Positions 1 to 9,058 of a stretch of DNA of 64,000 nucleotides are shown in pieces. Within the stretch, counting starts at the first letter, position 1. Each line of letters starts with the position of its first letter. Below the pieces are notes generated by a model. It ran no database searches. It saw nothing but the letters and a program-made list of their open reading frames with translations, and was not told where the DNA came from. A program made the translations under genes and the position numbers. Source of the DNA: Brucella sp. BE17 (GTDB lineage Bacteria > Pseudomonadota > Alphaproteobacteria > Rhizobiales > Rhizobiaceae); the NCBI RefSeq assembly GCF_039545455.1, contig NZ_CP154467.1, positions 1,792,501 through 1,856,500 on the forward strand, read 5' to 3'.

Positions 1-1949
1 CGAACAATCTCGATCCGGGTGACGAGCCCCCGCTCAATGCTGGCGGTCGACGTCGACCGCCTGATCGTCGCGAAGTATCGGCGCGATGGCTTGCCGGAAC
101 ATTTTTGACGGGCGTAACGTCCTGTATGCTGATCGGCGTTGCGCTTTTTGCGGCTCTTGATGGGCGAGAACAATTGGCGACGCCTCCTGAAATTCTGGTG
201 CGGGACGATATGCCGGGCGCAACTGGTGGAAATCCAGTCACTAAGGGCGGACGCCTTGTCAGCGCAGTTTCCACCCAACAACCGCGTGACCGCCGCCGCT
301 TTGATCTTTCGACCATGCAGAAAGTCGGCGAACGTGAGGTTATTCGCACGCGACCCTTTGAACTGGTCAGTATGACCTTGGCGGTCGATTATCCAATCAA
401 TCGTAAATATCCGCCATTCAACGCATTGACCGTTTTTTCAGAAGGCCCGGCAGCACCGCAACCAACCGACGCCGGGCAAATATACGGTGCCAAAGTTGAA
501 AGTGAAGTCAGCCTGCAGATGGTCGATTTTCCGCTGAACAGCGCGGCCTTTGATGCTTCCAGCAATCTTTCCGTCGATGAAGTCGAAACGGTCGTCCGCG
601 ATACGGGTAGCCTGCTCACCGATGGTGATGTTCAGGTAGCCTCCTTGCATTATGTAGACCCGGCTCGCTTTGGCGGCAGCGATTCGTCTTTTACACTAAG
701 CCCCCCGCTCGGCGTGAAGATTACACAGGAAAACGTAAGCGTTACGCCCCGTGTTAATGATGAAGAAACCAGCGATGGTTTTTCTGAGGAACTCATTCCT
801 TTCCGGCGTACGGCAGCGATTGCGCAGACGCTAGAAGATGCGGGTTATAATGGGGAAAACACTGCACAAATTGTCGACGCGCTAACGAGGCTGATGAATT
901 CACCCCGCCTGAAACAGGGTAGCATCCTGCGTATTGGGACAGAAACCGGTAAGGGTGCAGATCACATCGTGCGGGCGAGCATATATAATGGCACCACACA
1001 TCTCGTCACGGTTGCGCTTAATGATCGTCAGCAATATGTGCCTTCCGACGAGCCCGAAGCGACACCGCTTTTGCAAACTGCCTTTGATGGCAATGCGCTA
1101 CCAGCGGCTATTCGCGGCAAACTACCGACCGCCTATGATGGCATCAGCCGCGCCGCCCTTGCCTATGGCATGACGGAAACAATGCGTGAGCAGCTCGTCA
1201 AAATGTTGGCCAGTGATGTCGATCTTCAGGCACAATTGGCTCCAAACGATAATATTGATGCGTTTTTCTCACTGCCAGACGACGCGTCCAATGAAGGCAA
1301 GGCGGACAGCGATTCGCAGCTTCTCTACGTTGCGGCAACCTTTGGCGGCACCACGCGCAAATTCTACCGTTATCAGGGATCGGACGGCAGCGTCGATTAT
1401 TTCGACCAGAACGGTAAGAGCGCAAAGCAGTTTCTGCTACGCAACCCGGTTCCCAACGGCGTATTCCGCTCTCCCTTCGGCATGCGTCGACACCCGATTC
1501 TGGGCTATAGCCGCATGCACAGTGGTGTTGACTGGGCAGCGCCTCGCGGCACACCGATCATTGCTACGGGTAACGGCACTGTAGAGAAAGCGGGATGGAC
1601 CAATGGCTATGGCTACCAGACATTGATCAGACACGCCAATGGATATGTCACCAGCTATAATCACCAGAACGCAATCGCTCGCGGCGTAAGCGCCGGTGCG
1701 CGCGTGCGTCAGGGGCAGGTTATCGGTTATGTCGGCTCCACCGGGCTTTCGACAGGACCTCATCTTCATTATGAGCTGATCGTTAACGGTACGAAGGTTG
1801 ATCCGCTTCGCATTCGTCTGCCTGACAACAAAGCCTTGAAGGGCAAAGAATTGCAGGTCTTCAAACAGGAACGCAATCGCATTGACGCTTTGCTCAACAG
1901 TGACGAGAACGGTACAAAAGTTGCCGCCAATGCATCGGCGAGAAGCTGA
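1..1949 (+). CDS. M23-family peptidoglycan endopeptidase (5' truncated by window)
   Basis: The reading frame is open from base 3 to the stop at 1949, so the gene begins before the window and the first in-window start-like codons are probably internal. One membrane segment lies near bases 85-165 (LAGTFLTGVTSCMLIGVALF), followed by a long periplasmic linker and a C-terminal LytM/M23 domain at about bases 1440-1810. That domain has the zinc ligands in HSGVDWAAPRG (H-x3-D) and GPHLHYE (H-x-H). Members of this family cut peptide cross-links in peptidoglycan or activate amidases. Both zinc motifs are intact, so it is probably an active enzyme rather than a degenerate EnvC/NlpD-type activator. It converges on the L,D-transpeptidase gene 55 bp downstream, so two wall-remodelling genes sit side by side. 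Substrate specificity cannot be read from the sequence. Confidence 0.85.
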   Translation, partial: NNLDPGDEPPLNAGGRRRPPDRREVSARWLAGTFLTGVTSCMLIGVALFAALDGREQLATPPEILVRDDMPGATGGNPVTKGGRLVSAVSTQQPRDRRRFDLSTMQKVGEREVIRTRPFELVSMTLAVDYPINRKYPPFNALTVFSEGPAAPQPTDAGQIYGAKVESEVSLQMVDFPLNSAAFDASSNLSVDEVETVVRDTGSLLTDGDVQVASLHYVDPARFGGSDSSFTLSPPLGVKITQENVSVTPRVNDEETSDGFSEELIPFRRTAAIAQTLEDAGYNGENTAQIVDALTRLMNSPRLKQGSILRIGTETGKGADHIVRASIYNGTTHLVTVALNDRQQYVPSDEPEATPLLQTAFDGNALPAAIRGKLPTAYDGISRAALAYGMTETMREQLVKMLASDVDLQAQLAPNDNIDAFFSLPDDASNEGKADSDSQLLYVAATFGGTTRKFYRYQGSDGSVDYFDQNGKSAKQFLLRNPVPNGVFRSPFGMRRHPILGYSRMHSGVDWAAPRGTPIIATGNGTVEKAGWTNGYGYQTLIRHANGYVTSYNHQNAIARGVSAGARVRQGQVIGYVGSTGLSTGPHLHYELIVNGTKVDPLRIRLPDNKALKGKELQVFKQERNRIDALLNSDENGTKVAANASARS

Positions 1950-2003
1950 TCTTTAACCGAAGTTAGTATCTTCGGGCATAAGGCTTCCTTTTGACCCAAT
2001 GAT

Positions 2004-3440
2004 TTATTCGCTGAACTCCACAGTCACACCAGCCTTGACAAGCTTGGCAAGCTCTTCGGCGTCCCAGTTGGTCAAACGGACACACCCATGGCTGGAGGTC
2101 TTGCCAATCCTTGAGGGTTCGGGCGTTCCGTGAATTCCATAGGTTGGCTTGGAAAGCGCGATCCATACCGTTCCCACCGGCCCGTTCGGCCCCGGAGGGA
2201 TGGTCAGCACCTTGTCATTGTTGCCCTGCTTGAAGTTCAGCTTCGGATTATAGGTGTAGTTTGGATTGATCGCGATGCGCGTTACTTCCACGATGCCGGA
2301 TGGCGAAGGTGTGTCTGACGATCCGATGGTCGAAGGATAAGCGACAACGAGCTTACCGTTCTCGTCATAACCGCGAACCTGTTTGCGTGCCTTATCGGCA
2401 ATGATCCTCGCCACTTTTGCACGAACCGGTTTACCGAGATTGGGTACCTTTATGATCGATCCCGGCTGATTGAAATTCACGCCCGGATTGAGTTCCTTGA
2501 GATAAGCGACATCGATGTGGAACTTCTCACCGAGCATCTCCGTAACCGACGTATAAGCCATTGCGGGAAGCTGTGCCTTGTGCGCGTAATCGTCCGGGAT
2601 CGACGCCACATATTGCCGCCCCACATCCTCGTTGGTAATCGTATACTCGCTGAAGGCCGCGCCGCCCGTCGCCTCAAGCTCCGCATTGACTGCAGCCTCG
2701 TCGCCTGGATTGATGACCCTCCCGGTCATCTCGCCATAGGCCGCCGCAGCCTTGTCGACATTGCTGCCCGAACGCCCGTCGATAACACCGGGTGAAGCGC
2801 CTGCTCGGTCGAGCAGGATTTGGAAGGCTGCGATCTTCGCCTTGGCCCCCTCACCCTTCGGCATTTCAATAGCTGGTGTCATATCATCGGGGTGGGGCGT
2901 GGCGCGCGACTGTTCATAATCTGGACGGCGCCCATAATTGGGGTCGACGCTGGCGGAATCAGGATTTTGATAATCGCCGCCTGACGGCGGAAGTTCCGAG
3001 CGCTGCACCTGACCATCGCGGTTTCCGCCATAAGGCGGTGCAGACGGCGCGTCGGGATAATAATTCGGGTCTTCCGGTACATCACCGAAACCGTCATACG
3101 GTGCGCCACCACCCACTGGACCATTCATGTCACCTTCAACGGGAGCGCGCCCGTAATACGGATCATTATTGCTGCTGCGGTCGTATGTATTGGCATCCTC
3201 GACATTCAGGATGCGTCCACGACGGTCCATCGTCACACGGCGCCCATACTCATCAATATAAACACGCACGCGTCGGTCGTGGTAAACTTCCTCACCCGGA
3301 TCATAAAGCTGCGCCAGTTGCACAGAGGTTTTGCTGAAAAGACCTGCGTCCTCTTCTTGAGCAAAAACAGCCGTGGCACCAAACGGCAAGGTGGCGAAAG
3401 CCAGCAGAACAAAACGAAACAAGCGAACCGAATGCGTCAT
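2004..3440 (-). CDS. Secreted L,D-transpeptidase (YkuD domain)
   Basis: Encodes about 478 residues. The chosen ATG gives a clean Sec signal peptide (MTHSVRLFRFVLLAFATLPF, then a GATAVFAQ cleavage region); the frame stays open upstream to 3548, but that extension has no export signal. After the signal come a Gly/Pro/Tyr-rich low-complexity stretch (about residues 80-170), a peptidoglycan-binding-like region, and a C-terminal YkuD catalytic domain with HGTPEPSRIG and the SHGCVRL motif, whose Cys is the nucleophile. Such enzymes make 3-3 cross-links in peptidoglycan or attach outer-membrane proteins to it in the periplasm. The start codon and upstream region lie inside a 353-bp unit that is repeated immediately upstream, so the gene keeps an intact promoter copy plus a second one further away. 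Catalytic class is certain; whether it cross-links or anchors proteins is not. Confidence 0.88.
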   Translation of the reverse strand: MTHSVRLFRFVLLAFATLPFGATAVFAQEEDAGLFSKTSVQLAQLYDPGEEVYHDRRVRVYIDEYGRRVTMDRRGRILNVEDANTYDRSSNNDPYYGRAPVEGDMNGPVGGGAPYDGFGDVPEDPNYYPDAPSAPPYGGNRDGQVQRSELPPSGGDYQNPDSASVDPNYGRRPDYEQSRATPHPDDMTPAIEMPKGEGAKAKIAAFQILLDRAGASPGVIDGRSGSNVDKAAAAYGEMTGRVINPGDEAAVNAELEATGGAAFSEYTITNEDVGRQYVASIPDDYAHKAQLPAMAYTSVTEMLGEKFHIDVAYLKELNPGVNFNQPGSIIKVPNLGKPVRAKVARIIADKARKQVRGYDENGKLVVAYPSTIGSSDTPSPSGIVEVTRIAINPNYTYNPKLNFKQGNNDKVLTIPPGPNGPVGTVWIALSKPTYGIHGTPEPSRIGKTSSHGCVRLTNWDAEELAKLVKAGVTVEFSE

Positions 3441-3914
3441 GAAGGAATCCCAGATGATCATTGGACCATGGATGCCGTTAATAATAGTTAACAACCCATT
3501 ATCCAAGATTAAACAGATGCCAGATGAACTGGACGTGAAAATGGCCACATAACGACCAATTTGATGCGTCCACGACGGTCCATCGTCACACGGCGCCCAT
3601 ACTCATCAATATAAACACGCACGCGTCGGTCGTGGTAAACTTCCTCACCCGGATCATAAAGCTGCGCCAGTTGCACAGAGGTTTTGCTGAAAAGACCTGC
3701 GTCCTCTTCTTGAGCAAAAACAGCCGTGGCACCAAACGGCAAGGTGGCGAAAGCCAGCAGAACAAAACGAAACAAGCGAACCGAATGCGTCATGAAGGAA
3801 TCCCAGATGATCATTGGACCATGGATGCCGTTAATATAGTTAACAACCCATTATCCAAGATTAAACAGATGCCAGATGAACTGGACGTGAAAATGGCCAC
3901 ATAACGACCAATTT
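3210..3914. repeat. Direct tandem duplication, unit about 353 bp
   Basis: Copy 1 spans about 3210-3562 and copy 2 about 3563-3914. Reading them side by side I find a single difference, one A missing from copy 2 in GTTAATAATAG versus GTTAATATAG (near 3483 and 3835). The unit starts inside the L,D-transpeptidase coding sequence and ends beyond its promoter region; the junction is ...CCAATTT|GATGCG. There are no flanking inverted repeats or target-site duplication that would suggest an insertion element, so simple unequal recombination or replication slippage is the likely origin. Confidence 0.93.
3509..3793 (-). pseudogene. Duplicated 5' fragment of the L,D-transpeptidase gene
   Basis: This is a second copy of the first 77 or so codons of the neighbouring L,D-transpeptidase gene, including its signal peptide and start codon. 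After RRGRI at the duplication junction the frame runs into what was upstream DNA and adds a foreign tail (KLVVMWPFSRPVHLASV) before stopping at 3509. The product would be a 94-residue secreted peptide without any catalytic domain. Because its own upstream region was duplicated too, it may still be transcribed, and transcription would continue into the intact gene. I call it a pseudogene fragment created by tandem duplication. Near identity to the parental copy says the event is recent. Confidence 0.8.
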
Positions 3915-3972
3915 TATGAAACTTCCAAAAATCGAATTGGTTCACGAGCGTCGACTACCAACTATTATGAAG

Positions 3973-4001
3973 AAAAACGCCGCATCCTGCAGGATGCGGC
4001 G
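3973..4001 (-). terminator. Rho-independent terminator of clpB
   Basis: A perfect palindrome at 3978-4001 (12-bp arms centred on CTGCAG) is followed on the minus strand by TTTTT at 3977-3973. It lies 26 bp past the clpB stop codon and would end minus-strand transcription before it reaches the duplicated L,D-transpeptidase region. Confidence 0.85.
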
Positions 4002-4026
4002 CTCTTCAAACAAAAGCAGTCAAATG

Positions 4027-6648
4027 TCAGGCGTCGATACTTTCATCCTGTAGATCGGGGTCGAGAGTATCACGTATCGGACGGAAATTGAGCCTGTCGG
4101 ATCCTGCTGTGATCTTGACGATGGAACCGTCGAGAACATCACCAAGCAGAATGCGCTCTGCAAGCGGATCCTGAACCTCTTTCTGAATCACGCGCTTCAA
4201 GGGACGCGCACCATAGGCTGGATCATAGCCCTTGTTCGCAAGCCATTCACGAGCATCGCCTTCAAGTTCAAGTTCAATCTTGCGATCTGTAAGAAGCGTC
4301 TGCAAACGCTCAACCTGAATATCGACAATCGCCCCCATATCCTGACGGCGCAGCCGGTGAAACAGGATGATCTCGTCGACACGGTTCAAAAATTCCGGGC
4401 GGAACGCAGCGCGCACCACACCCATAACCTCATCACGAACACTTTCCACCGCGTCATTCTCACCGAGATTGACCAGATATTCAGCGCCGAGATTGGAGGT
4501 CATAATGATGACGGTGTTGCGGAAATCGACCGTTCGCCCCTGCCCGTCGGTCAGTCGCCCATCATCGAGCACCTGTAAAAGCACGTTGAAGACGTCAGGA
4601 TGCGCCTTTTCGATCTCGTCGAACAGGACCACCTGATAAGGCCTGCGACGCACGGCTTCCGTCAGGGTTCCGCCCTCCTCATAGCCGACATAGCCGGGAG
4701 GTGCACCGATCAGACGGCTCACGGAATGCTTTTCCATGAATTCCGACATATCGATACGAACCATAGCCGTGTCGTCCTGAAACAGAAATGAGGCAAGCGC
4801 TTTGGTTAGTTCCGTCTTGCCGACACCCGTTGGGCCAAGAAAAATGAACGAACCGATTGGCCTGTTCGGGTCCTGAAGACCGGCACGCGCACGACGCACC
4901 GCCTTGGAAACCGCCTGCACCGCCTCGCCCTGCCCGATAACCCGCTTGGCGAGTTCGTCTTCCATTCTAAGGAGTTTTTCGCGTTCGCCTTCGAGCATCC
5001 GGTCCACAGGAATGCCTGTCCAGCGCGAAATGATCTGCGCCACATGATCAGGTGTCACGGTTTCTTCCAGCAAAGAACCTTTATTCTCGCTGCTTTCAGC
5101 ATCGACCAGCTGCTTTTCGAGCTGCGGGATAGTGCCATAGGCCAGTTCACCCGCCTTCTGGAATTCACCATTGCGCTGCGCTGTGGCAAGTGCATTGCGC
5201 GCTTCCTCGAGCTGACGCTTGAGATCTGCAGCAAGGCCGAGCTTCTGCTTTTCCGCCTGCCATTTGGCGGTCAGTTCCGCCGACTCCTCTTCGAGGTCTG
5301 TCAGTTCCTTTTCCAGTCGCTGCAAACGATCTTTTGACGCCGTATCGGTTTCCACCTTCAGCGCTTCACGCTCGATTTTCAACTGCATGACACGACGGTC
5401 GATCTCGTCGAGCTCCTCGGGCTTGGAATCGACCTGCATGCGCAGACGCGATGCCGCTTCATCGACAAGGTCGATAGCTTTGTCGGGAAGAAAGCGGTCG
5501 GTGATATAGCGGTTAGACAGGGTGGCAGCCGAAACCAGTGCTGAGTCGGAAACGCGAACCTTATGATGCTGCTCGTATTTCTCTTTCAGACCGCGCAGGA
5601 TCGAAATCGTATCCTCCACCGTCGGCTCATCGACGAAGACCGGCTGGAAGCGGCGGGCAAGGGCTGCATCCTTTTCGACATATTTGCGGTATTCTTCGAG
5701 CGTCGTCGCACCAACGCAGTGCAATTCACCACGTGCAAGCGCAGGCTTGAGCAGGTTTGATGCATCCATCGCGCCATCAGTCTTGCCGGCACCCACCAGC
5801 GTGTGCATCTCATCGATGAAAAGAATGATCTGACCCGCTGCCGTCTGGACTTCGGAAAGAACGGCCTTGAGGCGTTCCTCGAATTCGCCGCGATATTTCG
5901 CACCGGCAATCAGCGCGCCCATGTCGAGCGCCATCAACTGCTTGTCTTTGAGCGATTCGGGCACATCACCATTGACGATGCGCAGCGCCAGACCTTCGGC
6001 AATGGCGGTTTTACCGACACCAGGCTCACCGATCAGCACCGGATTGTTCTTGGTGCGGCGTGAAAGAACCTGAATCGTGCGACGGATTTCCTCATCGCGG
6101 CCAATGACCGGATCAAGCTTGCCCGCACGTGCATCTTCCGTCAGATCGCGCGCATATTTCTTCAGCGCATCATAATTGCTTTCGGCGGAAGCGGAATCGG
6201 CGGTACGACCTTTACGCATATCATTGATAACCTTGTTCAGCGCCGTCGCAGTGACGCCAGCGGCAGAAAGAATGTCAGAGGTTTTTGCAGATTTTTCGAT
6301 TGCCAGAGCGGTCAAAAGCCGTTCAACGGTCACAAAACTATCGCCCGCCTTGGTTGCCAGTTCTTCGGCAAGCGTAAACACTTTGGCTAGCGGCTGCGAC
6401 AGATAAAGCTGGTCGTTGCCGCCCGATACTTTTGGTAGCTTTTCAAGCGCGCTCTGCAAGGCCAGACGCACATCGGCCATTCGCCCGCCTGCGCGTTCGA
6501 TCAGAGATGCCGCAAGTCCTTCATCGTCATCGACGAGAACTTTCAGCACATGTTCGGGCGTAAATTGCTGATTACCTGAAGAAAGGGCGAACCCCTGCGC
6601 CGACTGGATAAAACCACGAACGCGTTCGCTGTATTTTTCGATATTCAT
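4027..6648 (-). CDS. clpB: ATP-dependent chaperone ClpB
   Basis: Encodes 873 residues, normal length for ClpB/Hsp104 disaggregases, which work with DnaK to pull proteins out of aggregates. An N-terminal Clp repeat domain (about 1-145) is followed by AAA module 1 with Walker [10 protein letters not shown] (about residue 205) and Walker [15 protein letters not shown], a coiled-coil middle domain (about 405-525), and AAA module 2 with GPTGVGKTE (about 605), [14 protein letters not shown] and a sensor-2 GARPLKR near the C-terminus. Two ATGs lie in tandem; the second (6648) sits 5 nt after AAAGGAG and matches the family start [13 protein letters not shown]. The gene is monocistronic with its own terminator. 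Heat-shock control is expected for the family, but I could not find a convincing sigma-32 promoter upstream. Confidence 0.97.
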   Translation of the reverse strand: MNIEKYSERVRGFIQSAQGFALSSGNQQFTPEHVLKVLVDDDEGLAASLIERAGGRMADVRLALQSALEKLPKVSGGNDQLYLSQPLAKVFTLAEELATKAGDSFVTVERLLTALAIEKSAKTSDILSAAGVTATALNKVINDMRKGRTADSASAESNYDALKKYARDLTEDARAGKLDPVIGRDEEIRRTIQVLSRRTKNNPVLIGEPGVGKTAIAEGLALRIVNGDVPESLKDKQLMALDMGALIAGAKYRGEFEERLKAVLSEVQTAAGQIILFIDEMHTLVGAGKTDGAMDASNLLKPALARGELHCVGATTLEEYRKYVEKDAALARRFQPVFVDEPTVEDTISILRGLKEKYEQHHKVRVSDSALVSAATLSNRYITDRFLPDKAIDLVDEAASRLRMQVDSKPEELDEIDRRVMQLKIEREALKVETDTASKDRLQRLEKELTDLEEESAELTAKWQAEKQKLGLAADLKRQLEEARNALATAQRNGEFQKAGELAYGTIPQLEKQLVDAESSENKGSLLEETVTPDHVAQIISRWTGIPVDRMLEGEREKLLRMEDELAKRVIGQGEAVQAVSKAVRRARAGLQDPNRPIGSFIFLGPTGVGKTELTKALASFLFQDDTAMVRIDMSEFMEKHSVSRLIGAPPGYVGYEEGGTLTEAVRRRPYQVVLFDEIEKAHPDVFNVLLQVLDDGRLTDGQGRTVDFRNTVIIMTSNLGAEYLVNLGENDAVESVRDEVMGVVRAAFRPEFLNRVDEIILFHRLRRQDMGAIVDIQVERLQTLLTDRKIELELEGDAREWLANKGYDPAYGARPLKRVIQKEVQDPLAERILLGDVLDGSIVKITAGSDRLNFRPIRDTLDPDLQDESIDA

Positions 6649-6830
6649 CATGTCTCCTTTGCCCTTCGGCCCTTAAAGGCACCGAAAGATGTTGGGTGAC
6701 GAAGCCCCCGCTTGGGCGAGCTTCTCATCTACCCGGGCCGACCTCCTCAAGGAAAGCAGGTCCGGTTACGCATTGGATATGGGATTATAAATGTTGTTCG
6801 GCAAGAGCACAGAGGGCGCGATCGGACAAA

Positions 6831-6859
6831 TAAAAATGGCGCGGAAAACCGCGCCATTT
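6831..6859 (-). terminator. Rho-independent terminator of the DUF4167 gene
   Basis: Inverted repeat 6834-6859 with 11-bp arms (AAATGGCGCGG / CCGCGCCATTT) around an AAAA loop. On the minus strand it is followed by a T-rich run, and it lies 33 bp past the stop codon at 6892. Confidence 0.85.
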
Positions 6860-6891
6860 CCAATCCATTTATTGCGTCCAAAGAGACGTTC

Positions 6892-7773
6892 TCAGGCGTC
6901 GGAAGCAGCAGCTTCCGGAGCAGGCGCTTCCTTGGCCGTATCCTCGTCCTTGGCAACGCGGCGCGGACGCCCCGGACGACGCGTAACACGGCGCGGTGTA
7001 GCCGTTGCTTCCTCGTCAGTCTTGACTTCCTCTTTAGCCTTGACTTCCTCTTTAGCCTTAGCTGCAGCTCTGGCCTTGACTGGAGCTGCGACAGGCACTT
7101 CCACAGGTGCAACGACGGGTGCCTCAACACTCTCTTTGACCGGAGCAGCTTCTGTTACTGCAGGCGCTGCTTCTGCTACGACAGGCGCTGCCTCCTGCGC
7201 GGCAACAGCTTCGCCTGCGGGCTGAGGTTCAGCGGTCTGGCGCGGCTGATCGTCGGAATTGAAGCGTTCACGCTGTGGACGACGACCACGACCGGGACGA
7301 CGATTCTCACGATCACGGGTGCCGCGTCCTTCGCTGGACCCAGCCTCTTCGCCATAGACGACTTCGGCAGGGGTGCCTTCGATCACCGGCTGCGGGCCGG
7401 AACCGTTGACAGGACGAGGCTCTTGAGCGACCGCAGGCGCAAAACCGTTGTCGTCATCGTCGTAATCGTCAAAACTTTCTTCGCGCTGCTGTATCGGCGC
7501 GGGATTCTGCGCCATCGCAGCCATAATGATGCGGTTGTAATGTTCCGCGTGCTGAAGATAGTTCTCAGCAATGACACGGTCACCGGACGCCTGAGCATCA
7601 CGGGCAAGTGTCGTATATTTTTCTGCAATATGTTGCGCATTGCCGCGAATCTTTACGTCGGGTCCATTGCTCTCATAATTGCGTGACAGAGGATTGGGGC
7701 CCTTGCGGTTGTTATTATTATTGTTGTTATTCCCCCGTCCGCGCATGCGCCTGTTCTGCTGTGCTGGCCTCAT
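6892..7773 (-). CDS. DUF4167 domain protein with Asn tract and charged low-complexity tail
   Basis: Encodes about 293 residues. The N-terminus is very basic with a run of eight Asn, followed by the conserved DUF4167 block (about residues 25-95: SRNYESNGPDVKIRG, AQHIAEKY, AENYLQHAEHYNRI). The remainder is disordered: acidic patches (YDDDDN), Arg/Gly-rich segments and Ala/Glu/Val repeats with KAKEEV repeated. The domain is typical of rhizobial genomes; its function is not established, and the basic RG-rich ends suggest nucleic-acid or ribonucleoprotein binding (inference). I chose the ATG at 7773 rather than 7779 because AGAG then lies 6 nt upstream. A terminator follows. Composition and repeats make this a length-variable locus. 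Confidence 0.85.
   Translation of the reverse strand: MRPAQQNRRMRGRGNNNNNNNNRKGPNPLSRNYESNGPDVKIRGNAQHIAEKYTTLARDAQASGDRVIAENYLQHAEHYNRIIMAAMAQNPAPIQQREESFDDYDDDDNGFAPAVAQEPRPVNGSGPQPVIEGTPAEVVYGEEAGSSEGRGTRDRENRRPGRGRRPQRERFNSDDQPRQTAEPQPAGEAVAAQEAAPVVAEAAPAVTEAAPVKESVEAPVVAPVEVPVAAPVKARAAAKAKEEVKAKEEVKTDEEATATPRRVTRRPGRPRRVAKDEDTAKEAPAPEAAASDA
7021..7056. repeat. 18-bp tandem repeat inside the DUF4167 coding region
   Basis: Two adjacent identical 18-mers (CTTGACTTCCTCTTTAGC) encode repeated KAKEEV-type residues. The length is a multiple of three, so copy-number change would keep the frame. Confidence 0.8.
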
Positions 7774-8188
7774 ATTCATCTCTTTTCAGATTAAAGGACG
7801 TAAAAACACCGGGACAAATAATCCACTGGTTTCTTGCTATTTAGCCTAGGAGGAAGCACGCCCTGAAACTTCCTGCGCATCGACTGTTCCTAAGCTCCGC
7901 ACGGCCAAAAGGACGCCCGAAACCGCGCGGTTACACTATGCAAGGTCATTCTCGAAAAGCATTGCTCTTCGGGACCATGCCTGAAAGTCGTGACCTTCCG
8001 TACGAGCCATCTCCAAAGAATAAAACCCCGGGAGAGCATGATATTAAAACATCATGGAGCATTTCCGCCACCGCCCGTAAGCGGGCAAAACCATTCTGGC
8101 TATATACGGTGGCCGGAAACTAAACGGCTTCGCCGCAAATTCCAAGTGTTTTTTTCACACTGCTTTGTCAAATTGGAAAACATCAAAA
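7774..8188. other. 415-bp intergenic region between DUF4167 and prmC
   Basis: No convincing gene. A plus-strand ORF of 61 codons starting at 7938 lacks a ribosome-binding site and has no recognisable composition. A short GC hairpin (CGGCTTCGCCG, 8125-8135) followed by T-rich sequence on the minus strand could help end prmC transcription. The DUF4167 promoter should lie in the left part, but no -35/-10 pair is clear. Confidence 0.5.
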
Positions 8189-9058
8189 TCAACATGCGCA
8201 GTTTTGTGTAAAAAGCAGTGCTCTGCGATGACCACCAAGATCACACCCTTGGCTCACAAGCAAAAAATCCGCTTGTTCAAACAGCACTTTGACATCCTGA
8301 AATTGCCCGGCACCGATCTCTACGGCAACCATACCACCTTCATATAGGTATGCACCTGCATGTTCTGCAAGGGCGCGATAAAAATCAAGCCCATCTGCGC
8401 CGCCATCAAGGGCTGCAAGCGGATCGTGCTCGCGCACCTCGCGTGACAAAACTGCAATCTCTTGATGTGGAATATAGGGCGGGTTTGAGACGATCATATG
8501 AAAACGCCCACTCACATTTCCAAACCAGTCGCTCTCAAGCGCTGCAAAGCGCTCGCTCACCCCATTGGCTGACGCATTGATTCGCGCCGTTTCCAATGCG
8601 CCTTGCGCAACATCCACACCCACGCCGTGCAGCGCCTCAAAACGATGCAGAAGAGAAATCACGATTGCGCCCGTGCCTGTTCCCATATCGAGCAATTCGA
8701 CACGTTGATGCTTTTTCAGCAAGGTTTCAAGGCCTGGAATGACAAGCTCCACCAGCGCTTCCGTATCGGCACGCGGCTCCAGCGTTGCGGGCGAAAGCTG
8801 AAACGGCAGGCCATAAAATTCGCGGGCCCCAAGGATTCGATGCACCGGCTCACCAGCAACGCGCCGCTCAACGGCCTCGCGCAGACGCGCTAAAGCATGC
8901 GCTTCAATCTGCATCTCCGGCGTAGAAATAAGATCAAGCCGCGTTGCACCCGTTGCCCATTCAAGGAGCAACCGTGCATCGAGATCGGGAGTCTCACTCG
9001 ATGATTGCCGCAATCGCATGCGGGTATCAGCCATCAGCGCATCGAGGCGTTGAGCCAT
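8189..9058 (-). CDS. prmC: Release factor glutamine methyltransferase PrmC (HemK)
   Basis: Encodes 289 residues, the usual size. PrmC N5-methylates the glutamine of the GGQ motif in RF1 and RF2, using SAM. The N-terminal helical domain (about 1-75) is followed by a Rossmann methyltransferase domain with the SAM loop LLDMGTGTGAI and the catalytic motif SNPPYIPH (about residue 185). The start codon overlaps the prfA stop codon by one base (TAATG), so translation is coupled to that of its own substrate protein, the classic prfA-prmC arrangement. C-terminus ends in FTQNCAC. No frame problems. Confidence 0.96.
   Translation of the reverse strand: MAQRLDALMADTRMRLRQSSSETPDLDARLLLEWATGATRLDLISTPEMQIEAHALARLREAVERRVAGEPVHRILGAREFYGLPFQLSPATLEPRADTEALVELVIPGLETLLKKHQRVELLDMGTGTGAIVISLLHRFEALHGVGVDVAQGALETARINASANGVSERFAALESDWFGNVSGRFHMIVSNPPYIPHQEIAVLSREVREHDPLAALDGGADGLDFYRALAEHAGAYLYEGGMVAVEIGAGQFQDVKVLFEQADFLLVSQGCDLGGHRRALLFTQNCAC

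Noticed and set aside
6652-6760. Heat-shock (RpoH) promoter for clpB
   Set aside because: A CTTGAG-like -35 exists, but no matching -10 at proper spacing could be found.
6712-7686. 324-codon plus-strand ORF opposite DUF4167
   Set aside because: Its FLFSLD-type repeats are the antisense reading of the Glu/Lys-rich repeats; starts inside the clpB upstream region without a ribosome-binding site.
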